Source: Bog-473 sp963741995 (GTDB taxonomy: Bacteria; Actinomycetota; Acidimicrobiia; Acidimicrobiales; RAAP-2). Taken from it: a DNA stretch of 64,000 nt. The number at the start of each line of letters is the position of its first letter. The stretch's first letter is position 1. A program made the translations under genes and the position numbers. The notes under the pieces were generated by a model, which made no database searches, had not been told where the DNA came from, and saw nothing but the letters and a program-made list of their open reading frames with translations. Shown here one piece after another: positions 1 through 7,408 of the stretch. Where the stretch lies: positions 186,001 to 250,000 of the forward strand of contig CAVUKI010000009.1 of assembly GCA_963741995.1 (NCBI GenBank), given 5' to 3'.

Positions 1-649
1 CAGTCAGCGGCTGGACCACCACGGCGGCATCCACCTGGCCATTGGTCACGGCGGTGGACGCGGTCGTCAGGGTGAGGTTGTCGACGTGCACCGCGCTGTA
101 GGGCACGTGGGCCTGCGCGAGTGCCTGCACAAGGTAGTACTGCTCGACCGTGCCCTCTTGGACGGCCACGGTGTGTCCGCGCAGTTGCGCCACTGTCTTG
201 ATGGCGGAGCCCGACGGCACCAGAATCGCGTAGGGCGACGTCTTCGCGTCGGTGCCGACCGTAGCCGCGACGACCTCGACCGGGTCACCGGCCGACTGGG
301 CGAAGATGGTCGGCGTCTCGGCCATGTCGCCGATGTCGACCGAGCCGCCCGTCTCGGCTGCGATGACCGGCGGGCCTCCCACGAAGTTGGTCCAGTTCAC
401 GGCGTACGCCGCGCCCTTCAGAGCGTCCGTGGCGGCGAAGATCGTCTGGAACTCCTTCAACTGGTCGCCGAAGGTGATGGTGACACCGGCCAGCGAGGCC
501 GACTTGGTCTGCGCTCCCGCCGCGGTGGCGGTGGTTGCCGTCGCGCCGAGGGCGAGGCCGGCGACGAGGGCCGCCGCGCTGACGTGACGGAGCGCGCGGG
601 CGGTGAGGCGGGATGGGTTGGCTGTGGCGCGCGAAGGCGTCGGGGACAC
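1..649 (-). CDS. ABC transporter substrate-binding protein, sulfonate/taurine type (partial, C-terminus outside window)
   Basis: This is the periplasmic-type binding protein of an uptake system, probably for taurine or alkanesulfonates. The start is GTG at 649, preceded by a GAAAGGA ribosome site. The first 40 or so residues form a basic N-terminus and an Ala-rich hydrophobic signal segment ending near TAAGAQT. The mature part has the SsuA/TauA/NMT1-like pattern (VDIGDMAETP, then VAQLRGHTVAVQEGT). About 216 codons are visible before the window edge. It lies 90 bp downstream of a TauD-like dioxygenase on the same strand, which supports a sulfonate role. The exact ligand is inference. Confidence 0.8.
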   Translation of the reverse strand, partial: MSPTPSRATANPSRLTARALRHVSAAALVAGLALGATATTATAAGAQTKSASLAGVTITFGDQLKEFQTIFAATDALKGAAYAVNWTNFVGGPPVIAAETGGSVDIGDMAETPTIFAQSAGDPVEVVAATVGTDAKTSPYAILVPSGSAIKTVAQLRGHTVAVQEGTVEQYYLVQALAQAHVPYSAVHVDNLTLTTASTAVTNGQVDAAVVVQPLT

Positions 650-739
650 GATGTGGATCCTTTCGAGACTCGCCCCGCGGAGGGGCGGAGCGTTGGCTGA
701 AATATGGTGCGAGTGAAGCGGTGAACAACCGGCCGGGAT

Positions 740-1615
740 CTAGTAGGGCCGGTCGCCGCGGATCGTCACACGCTGAATGACCCGGTGGGCGGCGCCGTAA
801 TCATGGATGGCGTAGTGCATGGTGGTCCGGTTGTCCCAGAAGCCGAGGTCGCCCTCTTCCCAGCGGTAGCGCACCACGTACTCGGGCGTCGTCATGTGCC
901 GGTAGAGGAATTGGAGGATGGCGTCGCTCTCCCGCGCCGTGAGCCCCGTGATCCTCTTGGTGAACCCCGGGTTGACGAAGAGGTTGCGCCGTCCGGTCTC
1001 GGGGTGCGTGCGCACGACGGGGTGCTCGACCTGGACGAGCTCGGTGAACGTCTCGCCGTCCCACTCGCCCTTGCCGACGGCCGCGAGCACCTTGCCGAAG
1101 GTACGGGTGCCATCGTGCACCGCGGTGAGGGCGTCGACGAATTGGCGGATGGATGGCGAAAGGCCTTCGTAGGCGGCCTGGGTGTCGGCCCACAGGGTGT
1201 CGCCCCCCGCGGCGGGGATCACGATGGCGTTGAGGATGGAGCCGAGCGGCGGCGTCTCCACGAAGGTGACGTCGGTGTGCCAGTTCTCCCGGTCGTCGTA
1301 TTCGGACCCGGTGCCGCCCACGAGTGCACGGGCCTTCGTGTAGTCGATCTCGAAGACCTCCTTGTGCTCCTCGAGCCCGGGGATGACGGGGTGGGCCACG
1401 GTGATCTCGCCGAACTGGGCCGCGAACTCCTTGTGCTCCTCGGGGGACAGGTGCTGGCCGGGGAAGAAGATGACCTTGTAGTCGAGGAGGGCCTGGCGGA
1501 CGGCGGCCAGAGCCTCGGGGTCCAACTTCAGGTGCAGGTCGATGTTGCGGATCTCAGCTCCGATCGTGCCTGACAGGGGCGCGATGTCGAGCTGGAGGTC
1601 GGTGACGGTGGTCAT
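740..1615 (-). CDS. TauD/TfdA-family alpha-ketoglutarate-dependent dioxygenase
   Basis: A 291-residue non-heme Fe(II)/2-oxoglutarate dioxygenase, the usual length for TauD/TfdA enzymes. The iron ligands are visible: His113 and Asp115 in WHTDVTF, and His267 in MHYAIHDY. Arginines in HRVIQR are placed to bind 2-oxoglutarate. TauD releases sulfite from taurine, and close relatives cleave alkyl sulfates or other sulfonates. The downstream sulfonate-type binding protein makes organosulfur scavenging the best guess. The start is ATG at 1615. The gene diverges from the SOS operon at 1832, and an inverted repeat covers its predicted promoter. Confidence 0.85.
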   Translation of the reverse strand: MTTVTDLQLDIAPLSGTIGAEIRNIDLHLKLDPEALAAVRQALLDYKVIFFPGQHLSPEEHKEFAAQFGEITVAHPVIPGLEEHKEVFEIDYTKARALVGGTGSEYDDRENWHTDVTFVETPPLGSILNAIVIPAAGGDTLWADTQAAYEGLSPSIRQFVDALTAVHDGTRTFGKVLAAVGKGEWDGETFTELVQVEHPVVRTHPETGRRNLFVNPGFTKRITGLTARESDAILQFLYRHMTTPEYVVRYRWEEGDLGFWDNRTTMHYAIHDYGAAHRVIQRVTIRGDRPY

Positions 1616-1651
1616 GGATTTGCCTCTCGGGGTTTTTTCGGGGAATCCGGG

Positions 1652-1689
1652 GTCAGGTAATCCTGACTAAATCAATCGGATTTGTCAAG
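1652..1689 (-). promoter_or_regulatory. Predicted promoter and operator of the dioxygenase gene
   Basis: On the minus strand a TTGACA -35 (1689-1684) is followed 17 bp later by a weak -10 (1666-1661). The -10 sits inside an inverted repeat, GTCAGG-TAAT-CCTGAC (1652-1667). An operator over the -10 would suit repression, for example under sulfur sufficiency. The regulator is unknown. Confidence 0.45.
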
Positions 1690-1738
1690 TAAGCCCGGGT
1701 CGACCTGTCACACCGGCTCCATAAGGTGGGGCCGTGTG

Positions 1739-1752
1739 CGAACAGCTGTTCG
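1739..1752. promoter_or_regulatory. LexA (SOS) box 1
   Basis: CGAACAGCTGTTCG is a perfect palindrome matching the Gram-positive/actinobacterial LexA consensus (CGAAC-N4-GTTCG). It is the most upstream of three boxes before the LysM gene. Confidence 0.9.
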
Positions 1753-1761
1753 GAAAATCAG

Positions 1762-1791
1762 TTGACAGCGAACAGGTGTTCGTGATCCAAT
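1762..1791 (+). promoter_or_regulatory. Predicted promoter of the SOS operon
   Basis: TTGACA at 1762-1767 is a consensus -35. A weak -10 (TCCAAT, 1786-1791) follows at 18 bp. LexA box 2 occupies the spacer, so bound LexA should block RNA polymerase directly. Confidence 0.6.
1769..1782. promoter_or_regulatory. LexA (SOS) box 2
   Basis: CGAACAGGTGTTCG, centred 30 bp from box 1 and lying between the predicted -35 and -10 of the operon promoter. Confidence 0.9.
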
Positions 1792-1802
1792 CTTCAGGAA
1801 AG

Positions 1803-1816
1803 CGAACAGGTGTTCG
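1803..1816. promoter_or_regulatory. LexA (SOS) box 3
   Basis: CGAACAGGTGTTCG, identical to box 2 and centred 34 bp downstream of it. It lies between the promoter and the GAGGGAG ribosome site (1820-1826) of the LysM gene, so it would act as a roadblock or cooperative site. Confidence 0.9.
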
Positions 1817-1831
1817 GAAGAGGGAGACGCC

Positions 1832-2188
1832 ATGACGGTCGCATATGAGCTCGAATTCGCGACGTACCGCCCCCAGCTCTACGTCGTGCCCGACCAGCCG
1901 GCGCGGACCGCACCTTCCCCTCGGGTGCACCGTCGCCGGGTGGTCGTGGGCGCCGCGGCGGCGATCCTGCTGGTCCTCCTCGCCCTGCCGATCCGCGCCC
2001 TGGGTGGAAGCACCCTGGCCCAGGCGGCGCCGACGCAGGGTCAGGAGTACATCGTCAAGGCGGGCGACACGCTGGCCTCCATCGCGAAGCGGGCCGACCC
2101 CGCGTCTGCCGCCTCGCTCGCCGGGCAACTCGTCCGTGAGACCGGGACCAGCTTGGTTGTGCCGGGGGAGCACATCTTCATTCCCTGA
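1832..2188 (+). CDS. LysM-domain membrane protein, candidate SOS cell-division inhibitor
   Basis: A 118-residue protein with a cytoplasmic N-terminus (about 1-46), one hydrophobic segment (about 47-65) and a C-terminal LysM domain (about 74-118, YIVKAGDTLASIAKR) that should bind peptidoglycan outside the membrane. This topology and its place beside nrdR match the actinobacterial SOS division suppressors (mycobacterial Rv2719c/ChiZ, corynebacterial DivS, Bacillus YneA). Three LexA boxes precede it. The start is ATG 1832 with GAGGGAG five bases upstream. It is first in an operon with nrdR, a PIG-L gene and dinB. lexA, often adjacent in relatives, is not in this window. Confidence 0.82.
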   Translation: MTVAYELEFATYRPQLYVVPDQPARTAPSPRVHRRRVVVGAAAAILLVLLALPIRALGGSTLAQAAPTQGQEYIVKAGDTLASIAKRADPASAASLAGQLVRETGTSLVVPGEHIFIP

Positions 2189-2202
2189 CTATCGTCGGCG
2201 GT

Positions 2203-2670
2203 GTGCGGTGTCCCTGGTGCGGTGTCGATGACGACCGCGTGGTGGATTCTCGCCAGGCCGAAGAAGGCGGCGCCATCCGCCGTCGCCGTGAATGCCTTGG
2301 CTGTGAGCGCCGATTCACAACCTTCGAGCGGGTCGAAGAGGTCCCGTTGTGGGTGGTGAAGCGAAGCAGCCTGCGTGAGCCGTTCGACCGGGCCAAGATC
2401 GTCGACGGAGTCCGCTCGGCCACGAAGAACCGTCCTGTGACTCCCGAGCAGATGGAGGAGTTGGCCCAGGCCGTCGAGGACGCATTGCGGGCGGAGACGA
2501 CGGAGCCGACCAGTCAACAGGTCGGCGTCGCGGTCCTCGAGCGGCTGCAGACCTTGGACGACGTGGCGTATCTGCGCTTCGCCAGCGTCTACAAGGGGTT
2601 CGAGGAGGCGGGCGACTTCCAGCGCGAGGCGGGGTTGTTGACCAAGACGACAGAGCCGAAGCGGAAATGA
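2203..2670 (+). CDS. nrdR: NrdR transcriptional repressor of ribonucleotide reductase genes
   Basis: 155 residues. An N-terminal zinc ribbon (Cys3/Cys6 in MRCPWC, Cys31/Cys34 in ECLGCE) is followed by an ATP-cone from about residue 49. NrdR senses ATP/dATP and represses nrd operons through NrdR boxes. The start is GTG at 2203, because family members begin MRCP. It begins 14 bp after the LysM stop and overlaps the next gene by 4 bp. Placement behind three LexA boxes suggests DNA damage changes its level, which would tie dNTP supply to the SOS response. That link is inference from operon structure. Confidence 0.95.
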   Translation: MRCPWCGVDDDRVVDSRQAEEGGAIRRRRECLGCERRFTTFERVEEVPLWVVKRSSLREPFDRAKIVDGVRSATKNRPVTPEQMEELAQAVEDALRAETTEPTSQQVGVAVLERLQTLDDVAYLRFASVYKGFEEAGDFQREAGLLTKTTEPKRK

Positions 2671-3368
2671 TGGAGGAGGCGCCCGGCATCGTCCTGGCCG
2701 TCTACGCCCATCCCGACGACGCCGACGTTGCCTGTGGTGGCTCGCTGGCGCGCTGGGCCAAGGCGGGCAGCGAGGTGCACCTGATCGTGTGCACCGACGG
2801 CGGCAAGGGGACGACCGACCCCGCCGTCGAGCCTGGCCAGCTGGCCGTCGAGCGCGCTGCCGAACTCGGGTCGTCGTCCGCGCTGATCGGGCTGTCCAGT
2901 GTCGAGAACCTCGGCTTCCTCGACGGCGAGCTGACCGACTCCGACGATTTCCGGCGCACCTTGGTGCAGCGGGTGCGCTCTTTGCGCCCCGATGTCATCT
3001 GCGGCCATGACCCCACCGCCGTCTTCTTCGGACAGGACTATTTCAATCACCGGGACCACCGGATCGCCGGGGCCGCGGTGCTCGACGCGGTGGCTCCGGC
3101 CGCGGCGCTCCCGCACTACTTCCCGGACGCCGGGCCGCCCCACCAGGTGTCCACGGTGCTCCTGTCGGCGACCCTCGAGCCCGACGAATGGGTGGACATC
3201 TCCGACACCATCGAGGCCAAGGTATCGGCGGTCGAGTGCCATCGGACGCAGTTCGCCGGCCAGGACGGCTGGGCCGGCGAGGCGGTGCGACGGCGGGCCG
3301 CCGAGGAGGGCCGACGGGCCGGCGTCACCTACGCCGAGGGGTTCCGCCGGTTGACCCTCGGTGGCTGA
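2667..3368 (+). CDS. PIG-L/LmbE-family deacetylase
   Basis: 233 residues with the PIG-L zinc motif near the N-terminus (YAHPDDAD, His15/Asp17/Asp18) and a second zinc-site segment FNHRDH. Family members remove N-acetyl groups from GlcNAc-type substrates such as mycothiol precursors or glycolipids. No family-specific feature separates MshB, Mca or another function here. It overlaps nrdR by 4 bp (ATGA) and dinB by 8 bp, so it is very likely co-translated with them under SOS control. A deacetylase inside an SOS operon is unexpected. Confidence 0.85.
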   Translation: MMEEAPGIVLAVYAHPDDADVACGGSLARWAKAGSEVHLIVCTDGGKGTTDPAVEPGQLAVERAAELGSSSALIGLSSVENLGFLDGELTDSDDFRRTLVQRVRSLRPDVICGHDPTAVFFGQDYFNHRDHRIAGAAVLDAVAPAAALPHYFPDAGPPHQVSTVLLSATLEPDEWVDISDTIEAKVSAVECHRTQFAGQDGWAGEAVRRRAAEEGRRAGVTYAEGFRRLTLGG

Positions 3369-4650
3369 GCGGCCGAACCTCGCCACCATCCTGCACATCG
3401 ACATGGACGCGTTCTTCGCGTCGGTCGAGGTACTGGACGATCCCTCCCTGGCCGGGAAGCCCGTGATCGTGGGCGGGGCCGGGGCGCGTGGTGTCGTGGC
3501 CTCCTGCACCTACGAGGCGCGCGCCTACGGGGTGCACTCGGCCATGCCTTCGGTGCGGGCCCGCCAGCTCTGCCCCGAAGCCGTGTTCCTGTCCGGGCGC
3601 CACAGCCGCTACGCCGAGGTGAGCGCGGAGCTGCACAAGGTCCTGGCCGACGTCACCCCTCTGGTCGAGCCGATCGGCCTCGACGAGGCCTTCGTGGATG
3701 TGGCCGGCGCCGTTCGCCTGCTCGGCTCGCCGGAGCACATCGCCCGCGGCCTGCGCAGCCGGGTGCGCGACGAGATGCACCTGGAGTGCGCCGTCGGCAT
3801 CGGTCGCTCCAAGATGATCGCCAAGCTGGCGTCGCGGGCAGCCAAGCCCCGCGCCAGCCGGAAGGGGCTCGAGCCCGGCCCGGGCGTGTTCCTGGTGGAG
3901 CCGGCCGACGAGCTCGCGTTCCTGCACGCGCACGCCGTCGAGGCCCTGTGGGGGGTCGGCCCGGCCACGGCGAAGCGTCTCCATGACCTGGGCGTACGGA
4001 CGGTGGGCGACCTGGCGGCGATCCCGCTCGACACCGTGGTCCGCCGCCTCGGCAAGGCGAGCGGCGCCCATTTGGCGGCGCTGTCGCGCGGCGAGGATCC
4101 CGATCCGGTCAACCCCAACCGCCCCAACAAGTCGATCGGGCACGAGGAGACCTTCAGCCAGGATCTCGTCGACCCGCACGAGCTCGAACGCCACGTGCTC
4201 CGCATGGCCGACTCGGTGGCGACCATGCTGCGTGGAGCCTCGAGCTCGGCCCGCACGATCACCGTGAAGATCAAGTTCAAGGATCTGTCGTTGCAATCGC
4301 GCTCGCACACCATGGAGCGGCCCATCGCCACCGGCGGCGCCATCGGGCAGGTGGCCGCCGCGCTGTTGGCCGGCGTCGATCCGGGCGAGGGGATCCGCCT
4401 CCTCGGCGTGAGCGCATCGGGGTTGGCTGCCGGCGGGGTCGATCAGCTCTCCTTCGACCTCGGCGACGGCCTGGCCGATGGCAACGAGAGCGCCACGGCG
4501 CGCGAGCAGTCCTGGCAGGACGCCACGGCTGCGATGGATGCCATTCGCGACCGCTTCGGTCAGAGCGCGGTGGGCGCGGCGTCCATGGTCACCGAGGACG
4601 GCGTGCAGGTACCGGCCCGGCGCGACGCGCCCTGGGGCCCGGACGATTAA
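3361..4650 (+). CDS. dinB: DNA polymerase IV (Y-family translesion polymerase)
   Basis: 429 residues with Y-family metal-site motifs: HIDMDAFFASVE (Asp14, Asp16) and GLDEAF (Asp108, Glu109). The HhH thumb region (VGPATAKRLHDLGVRTVGDLA) and the little-finger domain follow. It performs error-prone bypass of DNA lesions. The start is GTG 3361, overlapping the deacetylase by 8 bp, and the gene is last in the LexA-controlled operon. It lacks an obvious beta-clamp peptide at its extreme C-terminus. Its TAA stop is inside the target duplication of the adjacent IS, but the reading frame is not damaged. Confidence 0.93.
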   Translation: MAERPNLATILHIDMDAFFASVEVLDDPSLAGKPVIVGGAGARGVVASCTYEARAYGVHSAMPSVRARQLCPEAVFLSGRHSRYAEVSAELHKVLADVTPLVEPIGLDEAFVDVAGAVRLLGSPEHIARGLRSRVRDEMHLECAVGIGRSKMIAKLASRAAKPRASRKGLEPGPGVFLVEPADELAFLHAHAVEALWGVGPATAKRLHDLGVRTVGDLAAIPLDTVVRRLGKASGAHLAALSRGEDPDPVNPNRPNKSIGHEETFSQDLVDPHELERHVLRMADSVATMLRGASSSARTITVKIKFKDLSLQSRSHTMERPIATGGAIGQVAAALLAGVDPGEGIRLLGVSASGLAAGGVDQLSFDLGDGLADGNESATAREQSWQDATAAMDAIRDRFGQSAVGAASMVTEDGVQVPARRDAPWGPDD

Positions 4651-4651
4651 G
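4647..4651. repeat. Target-site duplication of the IS, left copy (TTAAG)
   Basis: TTAAG directly abuts the left inverted repeat. It contains the dinB stop codon (4648-4650). The same five bases occur at 6270-6274. Confidence 0.9.
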
Positions 4652-6269
4652 CCTCGATACACCGCCTTATTGCCTCTGAGCAGGATTGAGCCTGTGGCGA
4701 TGTAGCGCATTGTCAAGACGGCCTCGACGGTGCTGAGTTTCGACCCGGGGCCGCGAGGAGCCAGAGGTTCTTGTGGTCATCTCGATTGTCAGCGCGTAGG
4801 TGAACGTCTGCGGCCACGCCGGTCCGCGGGTGGTGCGTCAAGTGGGGGCGAAGGCAACGGCCCGCAGGTCGGTCAGCGCTCGTGTGAACGCGGTGGCCCA
4901 AGGCCACTGCGTCGGTCCGCGCAGTGTCGGCGTGCCGGATCGGTTCACCAGCCGGCCCGGAACCGAGAAGTAGCGGGTCCGAAGAGTCCGGGTGACCACC
5001 AGCGTGTCCTCTTCGACGAGGCCACCGAGGCCCGCACTCCAGCGGATCAGGTTGTGGGCGAGCACGGCGCAGCACATCCAGGCCGCGTTGGCCGAGAAGT
5101 CACCAGAAGGACAGTGCTCCATCCCCGAGCCCTCCTTCCAGTCGTCGATGCACAGCTCGACGACGGCGTGGCGGCGGTGGAAGGCATCGAGCTCGACCGC
5201 GCTGGATTCGAGGTCGCTCAAGAACGCGAAGTGCCGCCAGTTGGGCCACAAGCTCGCCTGGGAGCCGACGAGCCGGGTGCGGCGCACGATCAGGCGCCGT
5301 CCCTTGTAGGTGCACTCGGCGACCATGGCCTCGCCGCCGGCGGGATACGCGATGGCGACCCAGCTCGGCTCGGGAATCTCTGCGATGCAGCGATCGATGG
5401 CTTTTGTGCCCGTGCGCACCGCCATGGTGTAAGAGACCCCCAGGCGGGTGAGCACCTTGATGGTCTCATTCGACCAATACCCCGAGTCGAACCGCACGAT
5501 GATCTGGCCCGTCGCCCCGGCCCGTCGCAGGCGGGCGACGAGCTCTTCGACGAAGCGCTTGGTGCCGCGGGCGGTGTTGGCCGATCCCTTGCGCATCCGG
5601 GCGTGGAGGATCTCACCGGTGTCGGCCCTCGTGGCGAGGATCGGGTGGTAGCCGAGGACCTTGGTGTAGCCATAGGCGGCGCCGGCTTTGAGCTTGCCGA
5701 ACACCTCGCGGATCGTCGAGTCGATGTCGACCACCAGCTCACGCTCGCCCGGGCCCGCCCCGAGGGACCACGCGCGTTCGAGGGTGTCACCGACCACCTT
5801 TTCGAACTGGCGGATGTGACCGAAGGTGAATGCACGTAGGAACGTCCCGAGCGTGGACGGTGCCATGACCCGGTGAGGCAGCACCTTGGCCGTCGAACCC
5901 GCCCGCAACATGTTGGCGTGATCGATGTGGGTGGCACCGGCCACCATGGCGTGGACCAGGGTCAAGATCTTGCGGCCCGGAGCGAAGCCGCCGGTCCGGC
6001 CGGTCAGACGGATGGTGGCGTTGCACAAGTCCTCGAGACCGAGCTTGCGCACCAAGGTGGCGACAAGCAGCAGGCCGGCATTGGCGACCAGATTGGGATC
6101 GTCGAAGGTCACCGCGATCCGGTCGATTCCGCGCGATACTGGCTTCACAGAAAGTGCCTCCTTGGTGTGGGTGAAACGACGACGTTAAGCACCGTCATTT
6201 TCCCACGTCGGGAGGCATTTTCCGCGAATGCGCGGCGCGTCAGTCAGCTATCGAGGCGGTGCATCGAGG
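4652..6269. mobile_element. Complete IS1380-family insertion sequence, 1618 bp
   Basis: The ends are imperfect inverted repeats: CCTCGATACACCGCCT at 4652-4667 and the complement of CCTCGATGCACCGCCT at 6254-6269, with one mismatch in 16. The element is flanked by TTAAG on both sides and carries one full-length transposase on the minus strand. Size, end sequence and 4-5 bp duplication fit IS1380. It looks intact and recently inserted. Confidence 0.92.
4838..6148 (-). CDS. IS1380-family DDE transposase
   Basis: 436 residues, full length for the family. Visible features are the catalytic-domain segment ELVVDIDSTIREVFGKLK (acidic, about residue 140), RFDSGYWSNE, and the C-terminal HRRHAVVELCIDDWKEG block typical of IS1380/IS4-type DDE folds. 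The start is GTG 6148 with AAGGAGG nine bases upstream. It is the only gene of the element. Confidence 0.92.
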   Translation of the reverse strand: MKPVSRGIDRIAVTFDDPNLVANAGLLLVATLVRKLGLEDLCNATIRLTGRTGGFAPGRKILTLVHAMVAGATHIDHANMLRAGSTAKVLPHRVMAPSTLGTFLRAFTFGHIRQFEKVVGDTLERAWSLGAGPGERELVVDIDSTIREVFGKLKAGAAYGYTKVLGYHPILATRADTGEILHARMRKGSANTARGTKRFVEELVARLRRAGATGQIIVRFDSGYWSNETIKVLTRLGVSYTMAVRTGTKAIDRCIAEIPEPSWVAIAYPAGGEAMVAECTYKGRRLIVRRTRLVGSQASLWPNWRHFAFLSDLESSAVELDAFHRRHAVVELCIDDWKEGSGMEHCPSGDFSANAAWMCCAVLAHNLIRWSAGLGGLVEEDTLVVTRTLRTRYFSVPGRLVNRSGTPTLRGPTQWPWATAFTRALTDLRAVAFAPT

Positions 6270-6274
6270 TTAAG
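6270..6274. repeat. Target-site duplication of the IS, right copy (TTAAG)
   Basis: It matches 4647-4651. On the minus strand it provides the TAA stop of the DUF2332 gene. Removing the IS and one copy gives dinB and DUF2332 ending tail-to-tail in the same TTAA. Confidence 0.9.
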
Positions 6275-7403
6275 TGGCCTCAGGCCACCAACGGATCCAG
6301 TACCCGTGCGGGTGGGTGTCGGCCAGGCGTACCGCGGGGCCTCCGCCCGGGCTGACGTGGACCAGCACCGTGGCCAGATCCGGCCCCTCGCGTTGGACCG
6401 GAGACAGCGGGGTGGGCAGTCCGGGTGCCTCGAAGGGGCTCTCACAGTAGAGGTGGTGGACCGGGCGGTCCGTGCCCAGCGTGGCGACCTGCTCGGCCAG
6501 GGCGCGTTGCTCCTCCTCGCTGAGGTAGGCGGCCACCCAGGAGTGGAACACGACGAGTGGCCCGTCACCAGGCATGGTGGCCACCACCCGGGTCAGCTCC
6601 GTCAGCAGGTCGCCGCGCTCGAGGCGCGGTGGGTGCGCGGCAGCCCGCACGTTGGCCAGCGCGGCGCGCAGGCGCCCGAAGCGCGCCAGGTTGTCAGGCC
6701 ACAGGCAGGCCATCAGCCAGCGGGCCTCGTCGTCGGAGAACGGGTTGACCGGGGCGAGATCGAGCCCGACCCGTTCCGCCATCACGGGGAGCCGGAGCTC
6801 GGGGAGGTGCGTGAGATCGTCCCGCACGGCGCACTCGAGGGCGACGGCCGAGCCCGCCACGCCGGCGGTGCGGATCCCGCCGCCTTCGACGGCCCGATAG
6901 GTGTAGGCGTAGTCGTCGAAGAGCAGGTTGAGTCCCGCCGAAGTCCCGAGGTCGAGGAGGGAGAGCGGCTTCTCCCACCTGTACTGCGCCGCAACGTGGC
7001 TGAGGCCCGGCAGGAGACTGGAGCAACGCCCGACCTCGTTGGTCTGGGTCGAACGGGAGGCGATCAGCCGCTGCAGCTCGGTGCGGTGCACGCGGCAGAA
7101 GTCGGCGAAGGCCACGGCAACGTCACCCGCGGGCGTCGTCCCGTCCGGCACGCCGCGCACGACGGCCACCGTGTCGTAGAAGGCGGCCAACGGGTGCTCG
7201 GTGCCCGAAAGGAGGAGGAAGTGCACGGCCGCCAGGAGCAGGAGAGGGCGCCGCTGGGGGAGCGGCGCCCCGGCGAGGAGCGACAGCACGTCCTCGTCGT
7301 CGGCGACGGCACGGCAGATGGTGGCGTAGGTGGTGCTGCCGTCCCGTTCGACCACTGCGGCGAAGCCACGGAAATGGTCGCTCAGTGGCTCCTCGACGAG
7401 CAC
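6270..7403 (-). CDS. DUF2332 family protein
   Basis: 377 residues. The sequence follows the actinobacterial DUF2332 pattern: FRGFAAVVE at the start, FADFCRVHRTEL, a central LSLLDLGTSAGLNLLFDDYAY and a late VVFHSWVAAYLSEEE. The LDLGTSAGLNL block resembles a methyltransferase-type SAM-binding loop, but the function is unknown. The start is GTG 7403. The stop codon is inside the IS target duplication and the frame is otherwise intact. It lies 5 bp downstream of the sortase gene, suggesting one transcript. Confidence 0.8.
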   Translation of the reverse strand: MLVEEPLSDHFRGFAAVVERDGSTTYATICRAVADDEDVLSLLAGAPLPQRRPLLLLAAVHFLLLSGTEHPLAAFYDTVAVVRGVPDGTTPAGDVAVAFADFCRVHRTELQRLIASRSTQTNEVGRCSSLLPGLSHVAAQYRWEKPLSLLDLGTSAGLNLLFDDYAYTYRAVEGGGIRTAGVAGSAVALECAVRDDLTHLPELRLPVMAERVGLDLAPVNPFSDDEARWLMACLWPDNLARFGRLRAALANVRAAAHPPRLERGDLLTELTRVVATMPGDGPLVVFHSWVAAYLSEEEQRALAEQVATLGTDRPVHHLYCESPFEAPGLPTPLSPVQREGPDLATVLVHVSPGGGPAVRLADTHPHGYWIRWWPEAT

Positions 7404-7408
7404 GCCGG

